A stretch of DNA of 56,836 bases, taken from assembly GCF_900141905.1 (NCBI RefSeq), contig NZ_FQZF01000033.1, forward strand, positions 1-56,836, read 5' to 3'. The stretch comes from Muricoccus roseus. Its GTDB lineage: Bacteria; Pseudomonadota; Alphaproteobacteria; Acetobacterales; Acetobacteraceae. Numbering within the stretch: position 1 is the stretch's first letter; each line of letters opens with the position of its first letter. Below are positions 1 through 8,620 of the stretch, one piece after another. The translations under genes and the position numbers were made by a program. The notes under the pieces are model-generated. The model saw only the letters and a list, made by a program, of their open reading frames with translations. It was not told the DNA's origin and did no database searches.

Positions 1-1
1 T

Positions 2-232
2 GTCGCGCAGAAATCGCGACATTCAGCGATCGACGGCCGCACCACCCGGCACGAGAGCCATGCCCTGTCCCAGAAACACCGCAAGCGCATCGAGGAGGCT
101 TTCGGCTGGGCCAAGACCGTCGGCGGCATGGCCCAGACCGTCTATCGTCGCATCGAACGCGTGCGATCCCGCTTCATCCTGACGATGGTCGCCAACAACC
201 TGGCCCGACTGCCCCGGCTGCTGGCAGCATGA
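2..232 (+). mobile_element. IS5-family transposase, C-terminal fragment (cut by window edge)
   Basis: An open frame enters from the left edge and stops at TGA 230-232, giving about 76 residues. It contains RKRIEEAFGWAKT followed by an Arg-rich helix and a leucine-rich tail (NNLARLPRLL). This is the typical C-terminus of IS5-family DDE transposases, where the Glu in this stretch is the last acidic catalytic residue. The upstream part lies outside the window, so it cannot be decided whether the element is intact. About 120 nt downstream the sequence ends in CGACCTGCTAG near 351, which could be the right terminal repeat, but the matching left end is not visible. Confidence 0.8.
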
Positions 233-404
233 AGCCGAAAACCGGCATCCGGCGTCCATGCCGCTCGTAGGAACGGGCCGGACGCGCAAAGCCGCTGGTC
301 CCTCCGACGGGAAAACGCTCCAGAACGCCGAGTAATTCAGCGACCTGCTAGGACCGCCTCTCCGCCGGCCGTACAAACGGCGGTCGCTCGCCTTTCCCGG
401 CTTC

Positions 405-1151
405 TCAGGCCGGACGCCGATCCTCCACGACGGTCGTCTCCACCGAGGTGATGGGTTCGTAGAGGATCCGCGCGAGAATGCCCGCCAGCGCCGCCCCCGC
501 GATCGGCGCCAGCCAGAACAGCCAAAGCTGCGTCAAGTGACCACCCCCGGCAAAGATCGCCGGCGCGGTGCTGCGGGCCGGATTCACCGAGGTGTTGGTG
601 ATCGGGATCGAGATGAGATGGATCAGGGTGAGCGCCAGCCCGATCGGAATGCCCGCGAAGCCGATGGCAGCGCCCTTCGACGTGGTTCCGACAATGATCA
701 CCAGGAACAGGAAGAAGAAGGTCAGCACCAGCTCCGCTACGAAGGAGGCGGCCAGCGAGTATTGCCCTGGGCTGAGGGCGCCATAGCCGTTCGAGGCGAA
801 CCCTCCGGGTGTCCAGCCCGGCTTACCCGAGGCGATCAGCCAGAGCATCCCGGCCGCCAGGACCGCCCCGATCACCTGGACCACGATATAGGGGAGCACA
901 TGCTTGTTGGCGCAGCGCCCCGCCGCCCAGAGGCCGATCGTCACGGCCGGGTTGAAATGCCCACCCGAGATATGCCCGACCGCGTAGGCCATGGTGAGCA
1001 CCGCCAGGCCGAAGGCGAAGGAGACTCCGACGAAGCCAATCCCCAGTTCGGGAAAGGCCGCAGCGAATACCGCCGCCCCACACCCCCCGAACACCAGCCA
1101 GAAGGTTCCAATGAGCTCTGCCGCCAGGCGGCGCTGCATGTCGCTGCTCAT
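405..1151 (-). CDS. aqpZ: Aquaporin Z, water channel
   Basis: MIP-family inner-membrane channel of 248 aa (E. coli AqpZ has 231). Both pore motifs are present: HFNPAVT (NPA at 67-69) and SVNPARS (NPA at 190-192). His178 and Arg193 fit the narrow aromatic/Arg filter of a water channel rather than a glycerol facilitator. Six hydrophobic segments are visible. The start at 1151 is preceded on the minus strand by GGGGAGGAC, a good ribosome binding site. It is transcribed away from the ribosomal protein operon and towards the IS fragment, apparently as a single gene. Confidence 0.95.
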   Translation of the reverse strand: MSSDMQRRLAAELIGTFWLVFGGCGAAVFAAAFPELGIGFVGVSFAFGLAVLTMAYAVGHISGGHFNPAVTIGLWAAGRCANKHVLPYIVVQVIGAVLAAGMLWLIASGKPGWTPGGFASNGYGALSPGQYSLAASFVAELVLTFFFLFLVIIVGTTSKGAAIGFAGIPIGLALTLIHLISIPITNTSVNPARSTAPAIFAGGGHLTQLWLFWLAPIAGAALAGILARILYEPITSVETTVVEDRRPA

Positions 1152-1508
1152 GACATCCGTCCTCCCCGAGCAGGCCCCGTGCTGCGGCGTCTGCCACTGA
1201 CAGATCAGTTCGAACCGGCGCTCGGCGGCCTACACTCCGCCCGTTTCACGATCCGGTTCGATCACGTTTTTATTTCGCTTGCGTTGAATTAGCTCAAGGC
1301 TCGCTCTTACTGGCCCTGACGACCTCGGAAGTGCCTAAATGCACCCTGAAACTCTCCTTCCTTCGGCATTCCGCTTGCCTCTACCCACCACTTCCCCTAT
1401 ACGCCCCCGCCACCCTGCCGGGCGCGAGGCATCGCGCGCGGCTATGCCCTATTCCTGGCCGCCGCATCCCGCGTCGGCCCCGGGGCTGAGACATCCGAAG
1501 GGACAGAG
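1152..1508. other. Divergent intergenic region between aqpZ and rpsF
   Basis: This 357-nt stretch holds no convincing gene. It carries upstream signals for aqpZ (minus) and the rpsF operon (plus). An A/T-rich patch around 1266-1290 stands out from the GC-rich background and may hold the aqpZ promoter, but no clear hexamers were found there. Confidence 0.5.
1375..1403 (+). promoter_or_regulatory. Candidate sigma-70 promoter of the rpsF operon
   Basis: TTGCCT at 1375-1380 and TATACG at 1398-1403 are separated by 17 nt, a good match to the housekeeping promoter spacing. It would leave a leader of about 100 nt before rpsF, long enough for the S6:S18-type leader feedback known in other bacteria, although that RNA motif was not verified here. 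Confidence 0.5.
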
Positions 1509-1979
1509 ATGCCGCTTTATGAAACCGTGCTGATCGCGCGGAACGACCTGACGCAGGCGCAGGTCGAGGCCATCGCCGACCAGGTCGGCGAGATCGTCGG
1601 CGGCGCCGGCGGCGAGATCCGCAAGCGCGAGTACTGGGGCCTCCGCGGCCTCGCCTACAAGATCAAGAAGAACCGCAAGGCCCACTACATGCTGCTGGGC
1701 CTGGACTGCGAGGCCGCCGCCGAGAAGGAGGTCGCGCGCCAGCTCGGCCTTCATGAGGACGTGCTGCGCCACATGACGCTGCGGATCGAGACGATCGACG
1801 ACGCCCCCTCCGCCATCCTCGCCAAGCGCGGCGACGACCGTGAGCGTGACCGCGGCTTCCGCGGCCCCCGCCCGGCCGGCCGCTTCGGCTCCGGCCGTGG
1901 CCGTGAGCGCGGCGACGACCGCGAGGAATTCCGCGCCCGTCCCCGCGACGAGCTCGATCCCAACGGCGGCGAGGAGTAA
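1509..1979 (+). CDS. rpsF: 30S ribosomal protein S6
   Basis: Small-subunit protein that binds 16S rRNA together with S18. The N-terminal 95 residues match the family from MPLYETVLI through the KIKKNRKAHYMLL strand. The 156-aa protein has a long charged tail rich in Arg, Asp, Glu and Gly (from about residue 110), as in many alphaproteobacterial S6 proteins. It is the first gene of rpsF-rpsR-rplI, and rpsR begins 6 nt after its stop. The ATG follows AAGGGACAGAG, a reasonable ribosome binding site. Confidence 0.97.
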   Translation: MPLYETVLIARNDLTQAQVEAIADQVGEIVGGAGGEIRKREYWGLRGLAYKIKKNRKAHYMLLGLDCEAAAEKEVARQLGLHEDVLRHMTLRIETIDDAPSAILAKRGDDRERDRGFRGPRPAGRFGSGRGRERGDDREEFRARPRDELDPNGGEE

Positions 1980-1985
1980 TCCAGA

Positions 1986-2264
1986 ATGTCCGACACGACC
2001 GACCTGACCCCCGCCGCGCGCCGCCCGGCCGTCGGCGCCCGCCGGCCCTTCTACCGCCGCCGCAAGTCCTGCCCCTTCTCCGGCCCGAACGCGCCGAAGA
2101 TCGACTACAAGGACGTGCGCCTGCTCTCCCGCTTCCTGAGCGAGCGCGGCAAGATCGTGCCCTCCCGCATCACGGCGGTCTCCGCCAAGAAGCAGCGCGA
2201 GCTGGCGAATGCCATCAAGCGCGCCCGCTTCCTGGCGCTGCTCCCCTACGTGATCAACGACTGA
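1986..2264 (+). CDS. rpsR: 30S ribosomal protein S18
   Basis: 92-aa basic ribosomal protein that forms a heterodimer with S6 on the platform of the 30S subunit. The core reads RRKSCPF then [19 protein letters not shown], matching the family's conserved S6- and rRNA-binding segment. The N-terminal 20 residues are an Ala/Arg/Pro-rich extension. It lies between rpsF and rplI with a 16-nt gap downstream, so the three are certainly co-transcribed. Confidence 0.97.
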   Translation: MSDTTDLTPAARRPAVGARRPFYRRRKSCPFSGPNAPKIDYKDVRLLSRFLSERGKIVPSRITAVSAKKQRELANAIKRARFLALLPYVIND

Positions 2265-2280
2265 TCAGGGGGCATAGACC

Positions 2281-2847
2281 ATGATCGACGTCATCCTGAT
2301 GCAGCGGGTCGAGAAGCTCGGCCAGATGGGCGACACCGTGAAGGTGAAGCCCGGCTACGCCCGCAACTTCCTCCTCCCCTCCGGCCGCGCCATCCGCGCG
2401 ACCGAGTCCAACCTGAAGCGCTTCGAGAGCGAGCGCGCGCAGCTGGAGGCCCAGAACCTCAAGCGGCGTGAGGAGGCCGAGCGCGTGGCCGAGCGGATGG
2501 AGGGCCTGCAGATCGTCCTCATCCGTTCCGCCGGCGAGAGCGGCGCGCTCTACGGCTCCGTCTCCGGCCGCGACATCGCGGACGCGACGAAGGATGCCGG
2601 CCTCACCATCACCCGCGACCAGGTCATCCTGGAGCAGCCGATCAAAACGCTGGGCCTCACCACCGTCCGCGTCGCGCTGCACCCGGAGGTCTCCATCCCG
2701 GTGATCGTGAACGTCGCCCGCTCCCCGGAAGAGGCCGAGAAGCAGGCGCGTGGCGAGGACCTGCGCGCCGAGCAGGAGGCCGAGGAGGCTTCCCTCGAGG
2801 CCGAGCTGGCCGCCGAGCTCTCCGAGCTGGGTGCCGCCCGCGAGTAA
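2281..2847 (+). CDS. rplI: 50S ribosomal protein L9
   Basis: 188-aa L9 (about 149 in E. coli). The N-terminal domain has the conserved [20 protein letters not shown] and [13 protein letters not shown] segments that bind 23S rRNA, followed by the long connecting helix and the C-terminal domain ([11 protein letters not shown]). The extra length is an acidic, Ala/Glu-rich tail after about residue 150. Last gene of the ribosomal operon; a stem-loop follows 27 nt after its stop. Confidence 0.97.
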   Translation: MIDVILMQRVEKLGQMGDTVKVKPGYARNFLLPSGRAIRATESNLKRFESERAQLEAQNLKRREEAERVAERMEGLQIVLIRSAGESGALYGSVSGRDIADATKDAGLTITRDQVILEQPIKTLGLTTVRVALHPEVSIPVIVNVARSPEEAEKQARGEDLRAEQEAEEASLEAELAAELSELGAARE

Positions 2848-2874
2848 TCGACTCGCGTCACAAGCGCAAATACG

Positions 2875-2905
2875 GAATGGCCGCCTCGGTTCGGGGCGGC
2901 CATTC
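2875..2905 (+). terminator. Stem-loop after rplI
   Basis: A perfect 11-bp stem, GAATGGCCGCC (2875-2885) with GGCGGCCATTC (2895-2905), surrounds a 9-nt loop. No long T run follows, so it may be a weak or Rho-assisted terminator, or an mRNA-stabilising hairpin at the end of the ribosomal operon. Confidence 0.6.
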
Positions 2906-3000
2906 GCATATCTGGCGATCACGCTTCCGTGACCCGACCTTGCGGCAATTGATCAGGCACCGGTGCCGTCACAGCCTCCTGTCACAAAGGAGGCTCGGCC

Positions 3001-4281
3001 TTGCTGATCGACTCCATCCTTGCCCGCCTGATCCATCACGGAACCCTCACCGTGCGCCGCCCGGACGGCACCACACGCACCCTCGGCGGGACGCGCCCGG
3101 GCCCGAGCGCGGCCCTGGCGATTAAGACGCCCGAGATTGCCCGCCGCCTGGTCTGGAACCCGTCCCTGGCCTTCGGCGAGGGCTACATGGACGGCGACAT
3201 CGACCCCATCGACGGCTCCACCATCCATGACGTGATGAACCTGCTGATCCTCAACCTGGCCCGAGGCGGAACCCATCCCGTCATGCGGCTAGGGGAAGGC
3301 ATCCGCTGGGCCGGGCGCCGGCTCATGGACCTGAACACGGCCGACCGCAGCCGCCGCAACGTCGCCCATCACTACGACCTGAACGGCACTCTCTACTCCC
3401 TCTTCCTGGATGCCGACCGCCAGTATTCCTGCGCCTATTTCCCCACAGGGACGGAAACGCTGGAGGAGGCGCAGGCCCTCAAGAAGCGGCACCTCGCCTC
3501 CAAGCTCCGGCTGGACCGGCCAGACCTGGAGGTGCTGGACATCGGCTCCGGCTGGGGCGGCCTGGCCATCACCCTCGCCCGCGACTTCGGGGCCCGCGTC
3601 ACCGGCCTCACCCTCTCAGAGGAGCAACTCGCCGAGGCGCGGGCCCGCGCCCAATCGGCCGGCCTGTCGGACCGCGTCCGCTTCGAGCTGATGGATTATC
3701 GTGCCTGGAAGCAGCCGATGGACCGCGTCGTCTCGGTCGGCATGTTCGAGCATGTGGGCATCAATCACTACACCGCCTTTTTCCGCACCGTGAAAGCCGC
3801 GTTGAAGGAGGATGGGGTGGCGCTGATCCACGCGATCGGCCAGTCGGAAGGACCCACCACCACCAATCCCTGGCTGACAAAATACATCTTCCCCGGCGGC
3901 TATTCCCCCGCTCTGTCGGAGGTGGTGCCGGCGGTGGAGAAGGCCGGGCTCTGGATCACCGATATCGAGATCCTGCGCCTGCACTATGCGATGACGATCG
4001 CGCATTGGCGGGCCCGCTTCTCGGCCAACCGGAATGCCATCAAGTCGCTCTACGATGAGCGCTTCTGCCGGATGTTCGAGTTCTATCTCTCCTGCTCGGA
4101 GCTCGCCTTCCGGCACTGGGGCCATATGAACTGGCAGGTCCAGCTCACCCGGAAGGTGGACGCCCTGCCGCTGACCCGGGACTACATGGTGGATGCCGAG
4201 CGCGCCGCGGCTTATCCACATGATCCACCGCCATCCACAGCGGCCGCCCAGGAGGTGAGGCAGGACGCGGAGCCCGCCTAG
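3001..4281 (+). CDS. cfa: Cyclopropane-fatty-acyl-phospholipid synthase family methyltransferase
   Basis: SAM-dependent enzyme that adds a methylene group to unsaturated phospholipid acyl chains at the inner membrane; 426 aa, close to the usual 380-420. The SAM-binding motif VLDIGSGWGG is at 178-187, and the family segment VSVGMFEHVG lies further on. The TTG start at 3001 was chosen because it follows AAAGGAGG with 7 to 8 nt spacing, the best ribosome binding site nearby, and the family N-terminus begins there. It sits between the ribosomal protein operon and dnaB, 15 nt before the latter, so it may be co-transcribed with dnaB. Family members that act on other lipids exist, so the exact substrate is inferred. 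Confidence 0.88.
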   Translation: MLIDSILARLIHHGTLTVRRPDGTTRTLGGTRPGPSAALAIKTPEIARRLVWNPSLAFGEGYMDGDIDPIDGSTIHDVMNLLILNLARGGTHPVMRLGEGIRWAGRRLMDLNTADRSRRNVAHHYDLNGTLYSLFLDADRQYSCAYFPTGTETLEEAQALKKRHLASKLRLDRPDLEVLDIGSGWGGLAITLARDFGARVTGLTLSEEQLAEARARAQSAGLSDRVRFELMDYRAWKQPMDRVVSVGMFEHVGINHYTAFFRTVKAALKEDGVALIHAIGQSEGPTTTNPWLTKYIFPGGYSPALSEVVPAVEKAGLWITDIEILRLHYAMTIAHWRARFSANRNAIKSLYDERFCRMFEFYLSCSELAFRHWGHMNWQVQLTRKVDALPLTRDYMVDAERAAAYPHDPPPSTAAAQEVRQDAEPA

Positions 4282-4296
4282 GGCTAGACTGGCCCC

Positions 4297-5829
4297 ATGA
4301 ACGCCTTCGACGCCCTGCTGCAGCCCGGCGGCGAGCCGGCCGGAAACGGCATGCTCGGCTTGTCCCAGCGCCTGCCCCCCTCCAACCTCGAGGCGGAGCA
4401 GGCCCTGCTGGGCGCGTTGCTGGCCAACAACAAGGCCTATGAACGGGTTTCGGAGTTCCTGGCGGACGAGCATTTCGCCGACCCGATCCATGGCCGCATC
4501 TACAAGGCCATCCAGCGCCGGATCGAGGCCGGGCAGCTGGCCGACGTGGTCACCCTCCGCGCCGAGTTCGAGCATTCCGGCCTGCTGGATGAGGTGGGCG
4601 GCCCCGCCTATCTGACCCAGCTGCTCACGGCCATGGTCGGCATCATCAATGCCGGCGAATACGGCCGCGTCATCTTCGACTGCTTCCTGCGCCGCCAGCT
4701 GGTGGATCTGGGCGAGGTGGTGGTGAACCGCGCCTTCGGGGCGGAGCCGGAGCTGGACGGCAAGGCCCAGCTGGAGGCCGCCGAACAGGCGCTGTTCAAC
4801 CTGGCCACGGACGGCTCCTCCGATGGCGGCATGGTCTCCTTCGAGAAGGCGCTGACCACGGCGGTGGAGCTGGCCGAGCGCGCCTTCACCACCCCGGGCG
4901 GCGTTTCCGGCCTCTCGACCGGCCTGCGGGACCTGGACAGCAAGCTGGGCGGCCTGCACCCGTCGGACCTGCTGATCCTCGCCGGCCGCCCCGCCATGGG
5001 CAAGACCGCGCTAGCCGTGAAGATCGGCTTCGGCGCCGCCCGGGCGGTGCAGCGCGAGGCGCTGGAGAAGGACCCCAACGCCGTGGTCCGGGGCGGCGTC
5101 GCGATCTTCTCCCTCGAAATGAGCGCCGACCAGCTCGCCACCCGTATCCTCTCGGAGCAGTCGCGGGTCTCGGGCGACCGGATCCGCCGCGGCGACATCG
5201 CCCAGCGCGACTTCGACAAGTTCGTGGAGGTGAGCCGCGAGCTTGCCTCCATGCCGCTCTATATCGACGACACCCCGGCCATCACCATCTCGGCGCTGCG
5301 CACCCGCTGCCGGCGCCTGATGCGGACCAAGGGGCTGAACCTCATCATCGTGGACTATCTCCAGCTGATGCGCCCGGCCGCGGGCACCAGGCCGGAGAAC
5401 CGCGTGCAGGAAATCAGCCAGATCACCCAGGGCCTGAAGGCGATCGCCAAGGAACTGTCCGTCCCGGTCATCGCCCTGTCCCAGCTCTCCCGGCAGGTGG
5501 AAAGCCGCGAGGACAAGCGCCCGCAGCTGGCCGACCTTCGCGAATCCGGCTCCATCGAGCAGGACGCCGACGTGGTGATGTTCGTCTATCGCGACGAGTA
5601 CTACCTCGCGCAGAAGATGCCGAAGGAGCTGAACTTCGACAACGGCGAGAAGTACACCGAGGCGCTGGACAAGTGGCAGAAGGACATGGAGCAGGCCCAT
5701 AACAAGGCCGAGCTGATCGTCGCCAAGCAGCGCCACGGCCCCACCGGCACCATCCGCCTCTTCTTCGAGGGCGAGTTCACCCGCTTCGGCGATCTCGAGC
5801 AGACCCACGACCAGGAAGATTATGGCTGA
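4297..5829 (+). CDS. dnaB: Replicative DNA helicase DnaB
   Basis: Hexameric 5'-3' helicase of the replication fork, 510 aa. The N-terminal domain starts at PPSNLEAEQALLGALL, and the RecA-type ATPase carries Walker A GRPAMGKT at 230-237, the Walker-B region LIIVDYLQLM, and the later QLSRQVESR and SIEQDADVVMF motifs. A short insertion of charged residues (YTEALDKWQKDMEQAHN) sits near the C-terminus; similar inserts occur in other alphaproteobacterial DnaB proteins. Its last 8 nt overlap the start of alr. Confidence 0.97.
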   Translation: MNAFDALLQPGGEPAGNGMLGLSQRLPPSNLEAEQALLGALLANNKAYERVSEFLADEHFADPIHGRIYKAIQRRIEAGQLADVVTLRAEFEHSGLLDEVGGPAYLTQLLTAMVGIINAGEYGRVIFDCFLRRQLVDLGEVVVNRAFGAEPELDGKAQLEAAEQALFNLATDGSSDGGMVSFEKALTTAVELAERAFTTPGGVSGLSTGLRDLDSKLGGLHPSDLLILAGRPAMGKTALAVKIGFGAARAVQREALEKDPNAVVRGGVAIFSLEMSADQLATRILSEQSRVSGDRIRRGDIAQRDFDKFVEVSRELASMPLYIDDTPAITISALRTRCRRLMRTKGLNLIIVDYLQLMRPAAGTRPENRVQEISQITQGLKAIAKELSVPVIALSQLSRQVESREDKRPQLADLRESGSIEQDADVVMFVYRDEYYLAQKMPKELNFDNGEKYTEALDKWQKDMEQAHNKAELIVAKQRHGPTGTIRLFFEGEFTRFGDLEQTHDQEDYG

Positions 5830-6895
5830 GACCGCCGGCGTCCTGACGGTCGATCTCGACGCCATCGCCGCCAACTGGACCGCCCTGCGGGCGCGCCATG
5901 CCGAGATGGGTGGCGGCGAGGTGGGCGCGGCGGTGAAGGCCGATGCCTATGGGCTGGGCGCGGCCCGCGTGGCCCCCGCCCTGGCCGCCGCCGGCTGCCG
6001 CCATTTCTTCGTCGCCCAGCTTTCCGAGGGGATGGCGCTTCGGCCCGTGCTCGGCCCCGGGGCGATGATCGTCGTGCTCAACGGCTTCCCGCCCGGCGCG
6101 GACCAGGAGGCGGAGCTCGTCCCGGTCCTGAACACGCCGGGCGATATCGCCGCCTGGTCCGGCACCGGCCGCGACGTGTTCCTCCACCTCGACACCGGCA
6201 TGGCACGGCTTGGCCTCACCGCTGCGGAGCTGGAGGCCCTCGCGGAGGATCCCTCCCCCCTCCAGGGCGTGCGGCTCCGCTACGTGATGACGCATCTGGC
6301 CTGCGCGGACGACCCGCCGCACCCGATGAACACGGCCCAGGCCAGCCGCTTGGCGGCGCTGCGGGCCCGGCTGCCGGCCGCGCCCTTCTCCTTTGCGAAC
6401 TCGTCCGGCCTCTTCCTCGGGCGGGACTTCGCCTCGAACCTGGCCCGGCCGGGCTGCGCGCTCTATGGACTCAACCCCACCCCGGGGCGGGCCAATCCCA
6501 TGCGCCCGGCCGTCCGGCTCGCCGTCCCGGTGCTGCAGGTCCGGGATATTCCGGCCGGTACCCCGGTCGGCTACGGGGCCACCTGGGTCTCCACCCGCCC
6601 CTCGCGGATCGCCACCGTTGCGGCGGGCTATGCCGATGGCTATCTGAGGTCCCTCTCGGGCCGGGCGATCGGCCGGCACAATTGGCAGGACATTCCCCTG
6701 GTCGGCCGTGTCTCCATGGATCTCAGCACCTTCGACGTGACCGACCACCCCGGCATCGGCCCCGGCTCGATGATCGAGCTGATCGGCCCGGGCAATCCGG
6801 CCGACGAGGTCGCCGCCCGCGCCGGCACGATCGGCTATGAGGTGCTGACCGCCCTGGGCGCCCGCTACCGCCGCGTCTATACGCAGTCGGCGTGA
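5822..6895 (+). CDS. alr: Alanine racemase
   Basis: PLP enzyme that converts L-Ala to D-Ala for peptidoglycan; 357 aa, normal length. The PLP lysine is Lys39 in AAVKADAYGLG, and the second catalytic base is Tyr251 in GYGATW. The ATG at 5822 overlaps the end of dnaB by 8 nt, and its stop overlaps the next start by 4 nt, so it is translationally coupled to both. Having dnaB and alr side by side is a known arrangement in alphaproteobacteria. Confidence 0.95.
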   Translation: MAETAGVLTVDLDAIAANWTALRARHAEMGGGEVGAAVKADAYGLGAARVAPALAAAGCRHFFVAQLSEGMALRPVLGPGAMIVVLNGFPPGADQEAELVPVLNTPGDIAAWSGTGRDVFLHLDTGMARLGLTAAELEALAEDPSPLQGVRLRYVMTHLACADDPPHPMNTAQASRLAALRARLPAAPFSFANSSGLFLGRDFASNLARPGCALYGLNPTPGRANPMRPAVRLAVPVLQVRDIPAGTPVGYGATWVSTRPSRIATVAAGYADGYLRSLSGRAIGRHNWQDIPLVGRVSMDLSTFDVTDHPGIGPGSMIELIGPGNPADEVAARAGTIGYEVLTALGARYRRVYTQSA

Positions 6896-7695
6896 CCCTT
6901 TCCCCAACGGCCTTCCCGCCCCTGGCCTGGGTGGCGGCCCTCGGCCGCGCCACCCTGGCCCTCTGCCGCACCGCCGGCGCCGTCGTCCTCTTCGCACTGG
7001 AGGGGCTGAGCCATGTGGTGCGCCCGCCCTTCCACTTCCGCCTCTTCCTCCGCGCCTTCCTGGAGGTGGGCTACTTCTCCCTGCCCGTGGTGGGGCTGAC
7101 GGCGGTCTTCACCGGTATGGTGTTGGCGCTGCAATCCTTCTCCGGCTTCTCCCGCTTCGGGGCGGAAGGGGCGGTGGCGAACGTCGTCGTCCTCTCCATC
7201 ACGCGGGAGCTCGGGCCCGTCCTCGCCGCGCTGATGGTCTCGGGCCGGATCGGCGCCGCCTTCGCGGCCGAGATCGGCACCATGCGCGTGACCGACCAGA
7301 TCGACGCGCTGACCACCCTCTCCACCGACCCGATGAAGTATCTCGTCACCCCCCGCCTCCTGGCCGGCCTGCTGGCCATGCCGCTGCTGGTGCTGGTGGC
7401 GGATGTGCTGGGCGTCATGGGCGGCTATCTCATCGGCACGCTGAAGCTCGGCTTCGGCAGCGCCACCTACCTCAAATCGACGCTCGACGTCCTGCAGGTG
7501 ATGGATGTGGTGAGCGGCCTGGTGAAGGCCGCCGTCTTCGGCTTCGTAGTGGCGCTGATGGGCACCTGGTGCGGCTACAACTCCCGCGGCGGCGCGCAGG
7601 GCGTGGGCGCGGCCACCACCACGGCGGTGGTCGCCTCCTCCATCCTCATCCTTGCGCTCGACTACGTGCTGACCGAGGCCTTCTTCGCACGATGA
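6892..7695 (+). CDS. mlaE: MlaE-type lipid ABC transporter permease
   Basis: 267-aa inner-membrane permease of the Mla/MCE phospholipid transport system. Features include several hydrophobic helices, the conserved TRELGPVLAALMVSGRIGA loop segment and EIGTMRVTDQIDAL, both hallmarks of the family. It overlaps alr by 4 nt and the ATPase gene by 4 nt. No gene for the MCE-domain protein (MlaD) follows, so the partner must be encoded elsewhere. Confidence 0.93.
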   Translation: MTLSPTAFPPLAWVAALGRATLALCRTAGAVVLFALEGLSHVVRPPFHFRLFLRAFLEVGYFSLPVVGLTAVFTGMVLALQSFSGFSRFGAEGAVANVVVLSITRELGPVLAALMVSGRIGAAFAAEIGTMRVTDQIDALTTLSTDPMKYLVTPRLLAGLLAMPLLVLVADVLGVMGGYLIGTLKLGFGSATYLKSTLDVLQVMDVVSGLVKAAVFGFVVALMGTWCGYNSRGGAQGVGAATTTAVVASSILILALDYVLTEAFFAR

Positions 7696-8471
7696 GCGGC
7701 AGCGATGTTCCCAAGATCCGGCTGCGCGGGCTGCGCAAGGCCTTCGGCCCGAAGCAGGTGCTGGACGGCGTCGACCTGGATGTCATGCCCGGCCATTCCA
7801 TGGTCATCCTCGGCGGGTCCGGCTCGGGCAAGTCGGTCACGATCAAATGCATCCTCGGCCTCATCCCGGCGGATGCGGGCACGATCGAGATCGACGGGCG
7901 CGACGTGCTGGCCATGTCGGCGCGGGAGCGCGAGGCGGTGCTGGACCGGACCGGCATGCTCTTCCAGAACGGCGCCCTCTTCGACAGCCTGCCGGTCTGG
8001 GAGAATGTCTGCTTCAAGCTGCTCGCGCAGAAGCGCATCACCCGGACCAGGGCCCGCGACAAGGCCGCCGAGGTGCTGGCCAATGTCGGGCTGGATGCGA
8101 GCGTCGGCGACCTTTCCCCCTCCGAACTGTCGGGCGGCATGCAGAAGCGCGTGGCCCTCGCCCGCGCCATCGCCTCCGAACCCGACATCATCTTCTTCGA
8201 CGAGCCGACGACCGGCCTCGACCCCATCATGGGCGCGGTGATCGACGGGCTGATCGTGGACTGCGTCCGCCGCCTGGGCGCCACGGCCGTCACCATCACC
8301 CATGACATGGCCAGCGCCCGCCGGATCGGGGACCAGGCTTCGATGATCCACAAGGGGCGCATCGTCTGGACCGGCCCGGCCGCGCGGCTCGGCGAGACCG
8401 GCAATGCGCTGGTGGACCAGTTCGCGCGCGGGGAGCGCGAGGGGCCGATCGCGATGGAACTGCGCCGGTGA
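7692..8471 (+). CDS. mlaF: MlaF-type lipid ABC transporter ATP-binding protein
   Basis: 259-aa ABC ATPase that powers MlaE. Walker A GGSGSGKS is at 41-48; the signature LSGGMQKR and Walker B IIFFDEPT with the D-loop follow. The start at 7692 lies within the ATGA overlap with mlaE and gives the family N-terminus MSGSDVPKIRL; an upstream in-frame start would be non-family sequence. It ends the alr-mlaE-mlaF run; about 150 nt without signals separate it from the next gene. Confidence 0.94.
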   Translation: MSGSDVPKIRLRGLRKAFGPKQVLDGVDLDVMPGHSMVILGGSGSGKSVTIKCILGLIPADAGTIEIDGRDVLAMSAREREAVLDRTGMLFQNGALFDSLPVWENVCFKLLAQKRITRTRARDKAAEVLANVGLDASVGDLSPSELSGGMQKRVALARAIASEPDIIFFDEPTTGLDPIMGAVIDGLIVDCVRRLGATAVTITHDMASARRIGDQASMIHKGRIVWTGPAARLGETGNALVDQFARGEREGPIAMELRR

Positions 8472-8620
8472 CCACCCAGGCGCGGGATCGGCGCCCCTGA
8501 GGCAGGCACGGGTGCGTTGCGGGGCACTCCCGGCCCGCCCTTGTTCGGCCCCGGTTGCCTGACAGGACATGGGCCGGAGGGCCTGCGGCGCCCGGCACCC
8601 CGTTGAGAAGGCAAGACGGC

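Noticed and set aside
1404-1508. S6:S18-binding leader RNA before rpsF
   Set aside because: The leader is long enough, but the conserved structure could not be established by eye.
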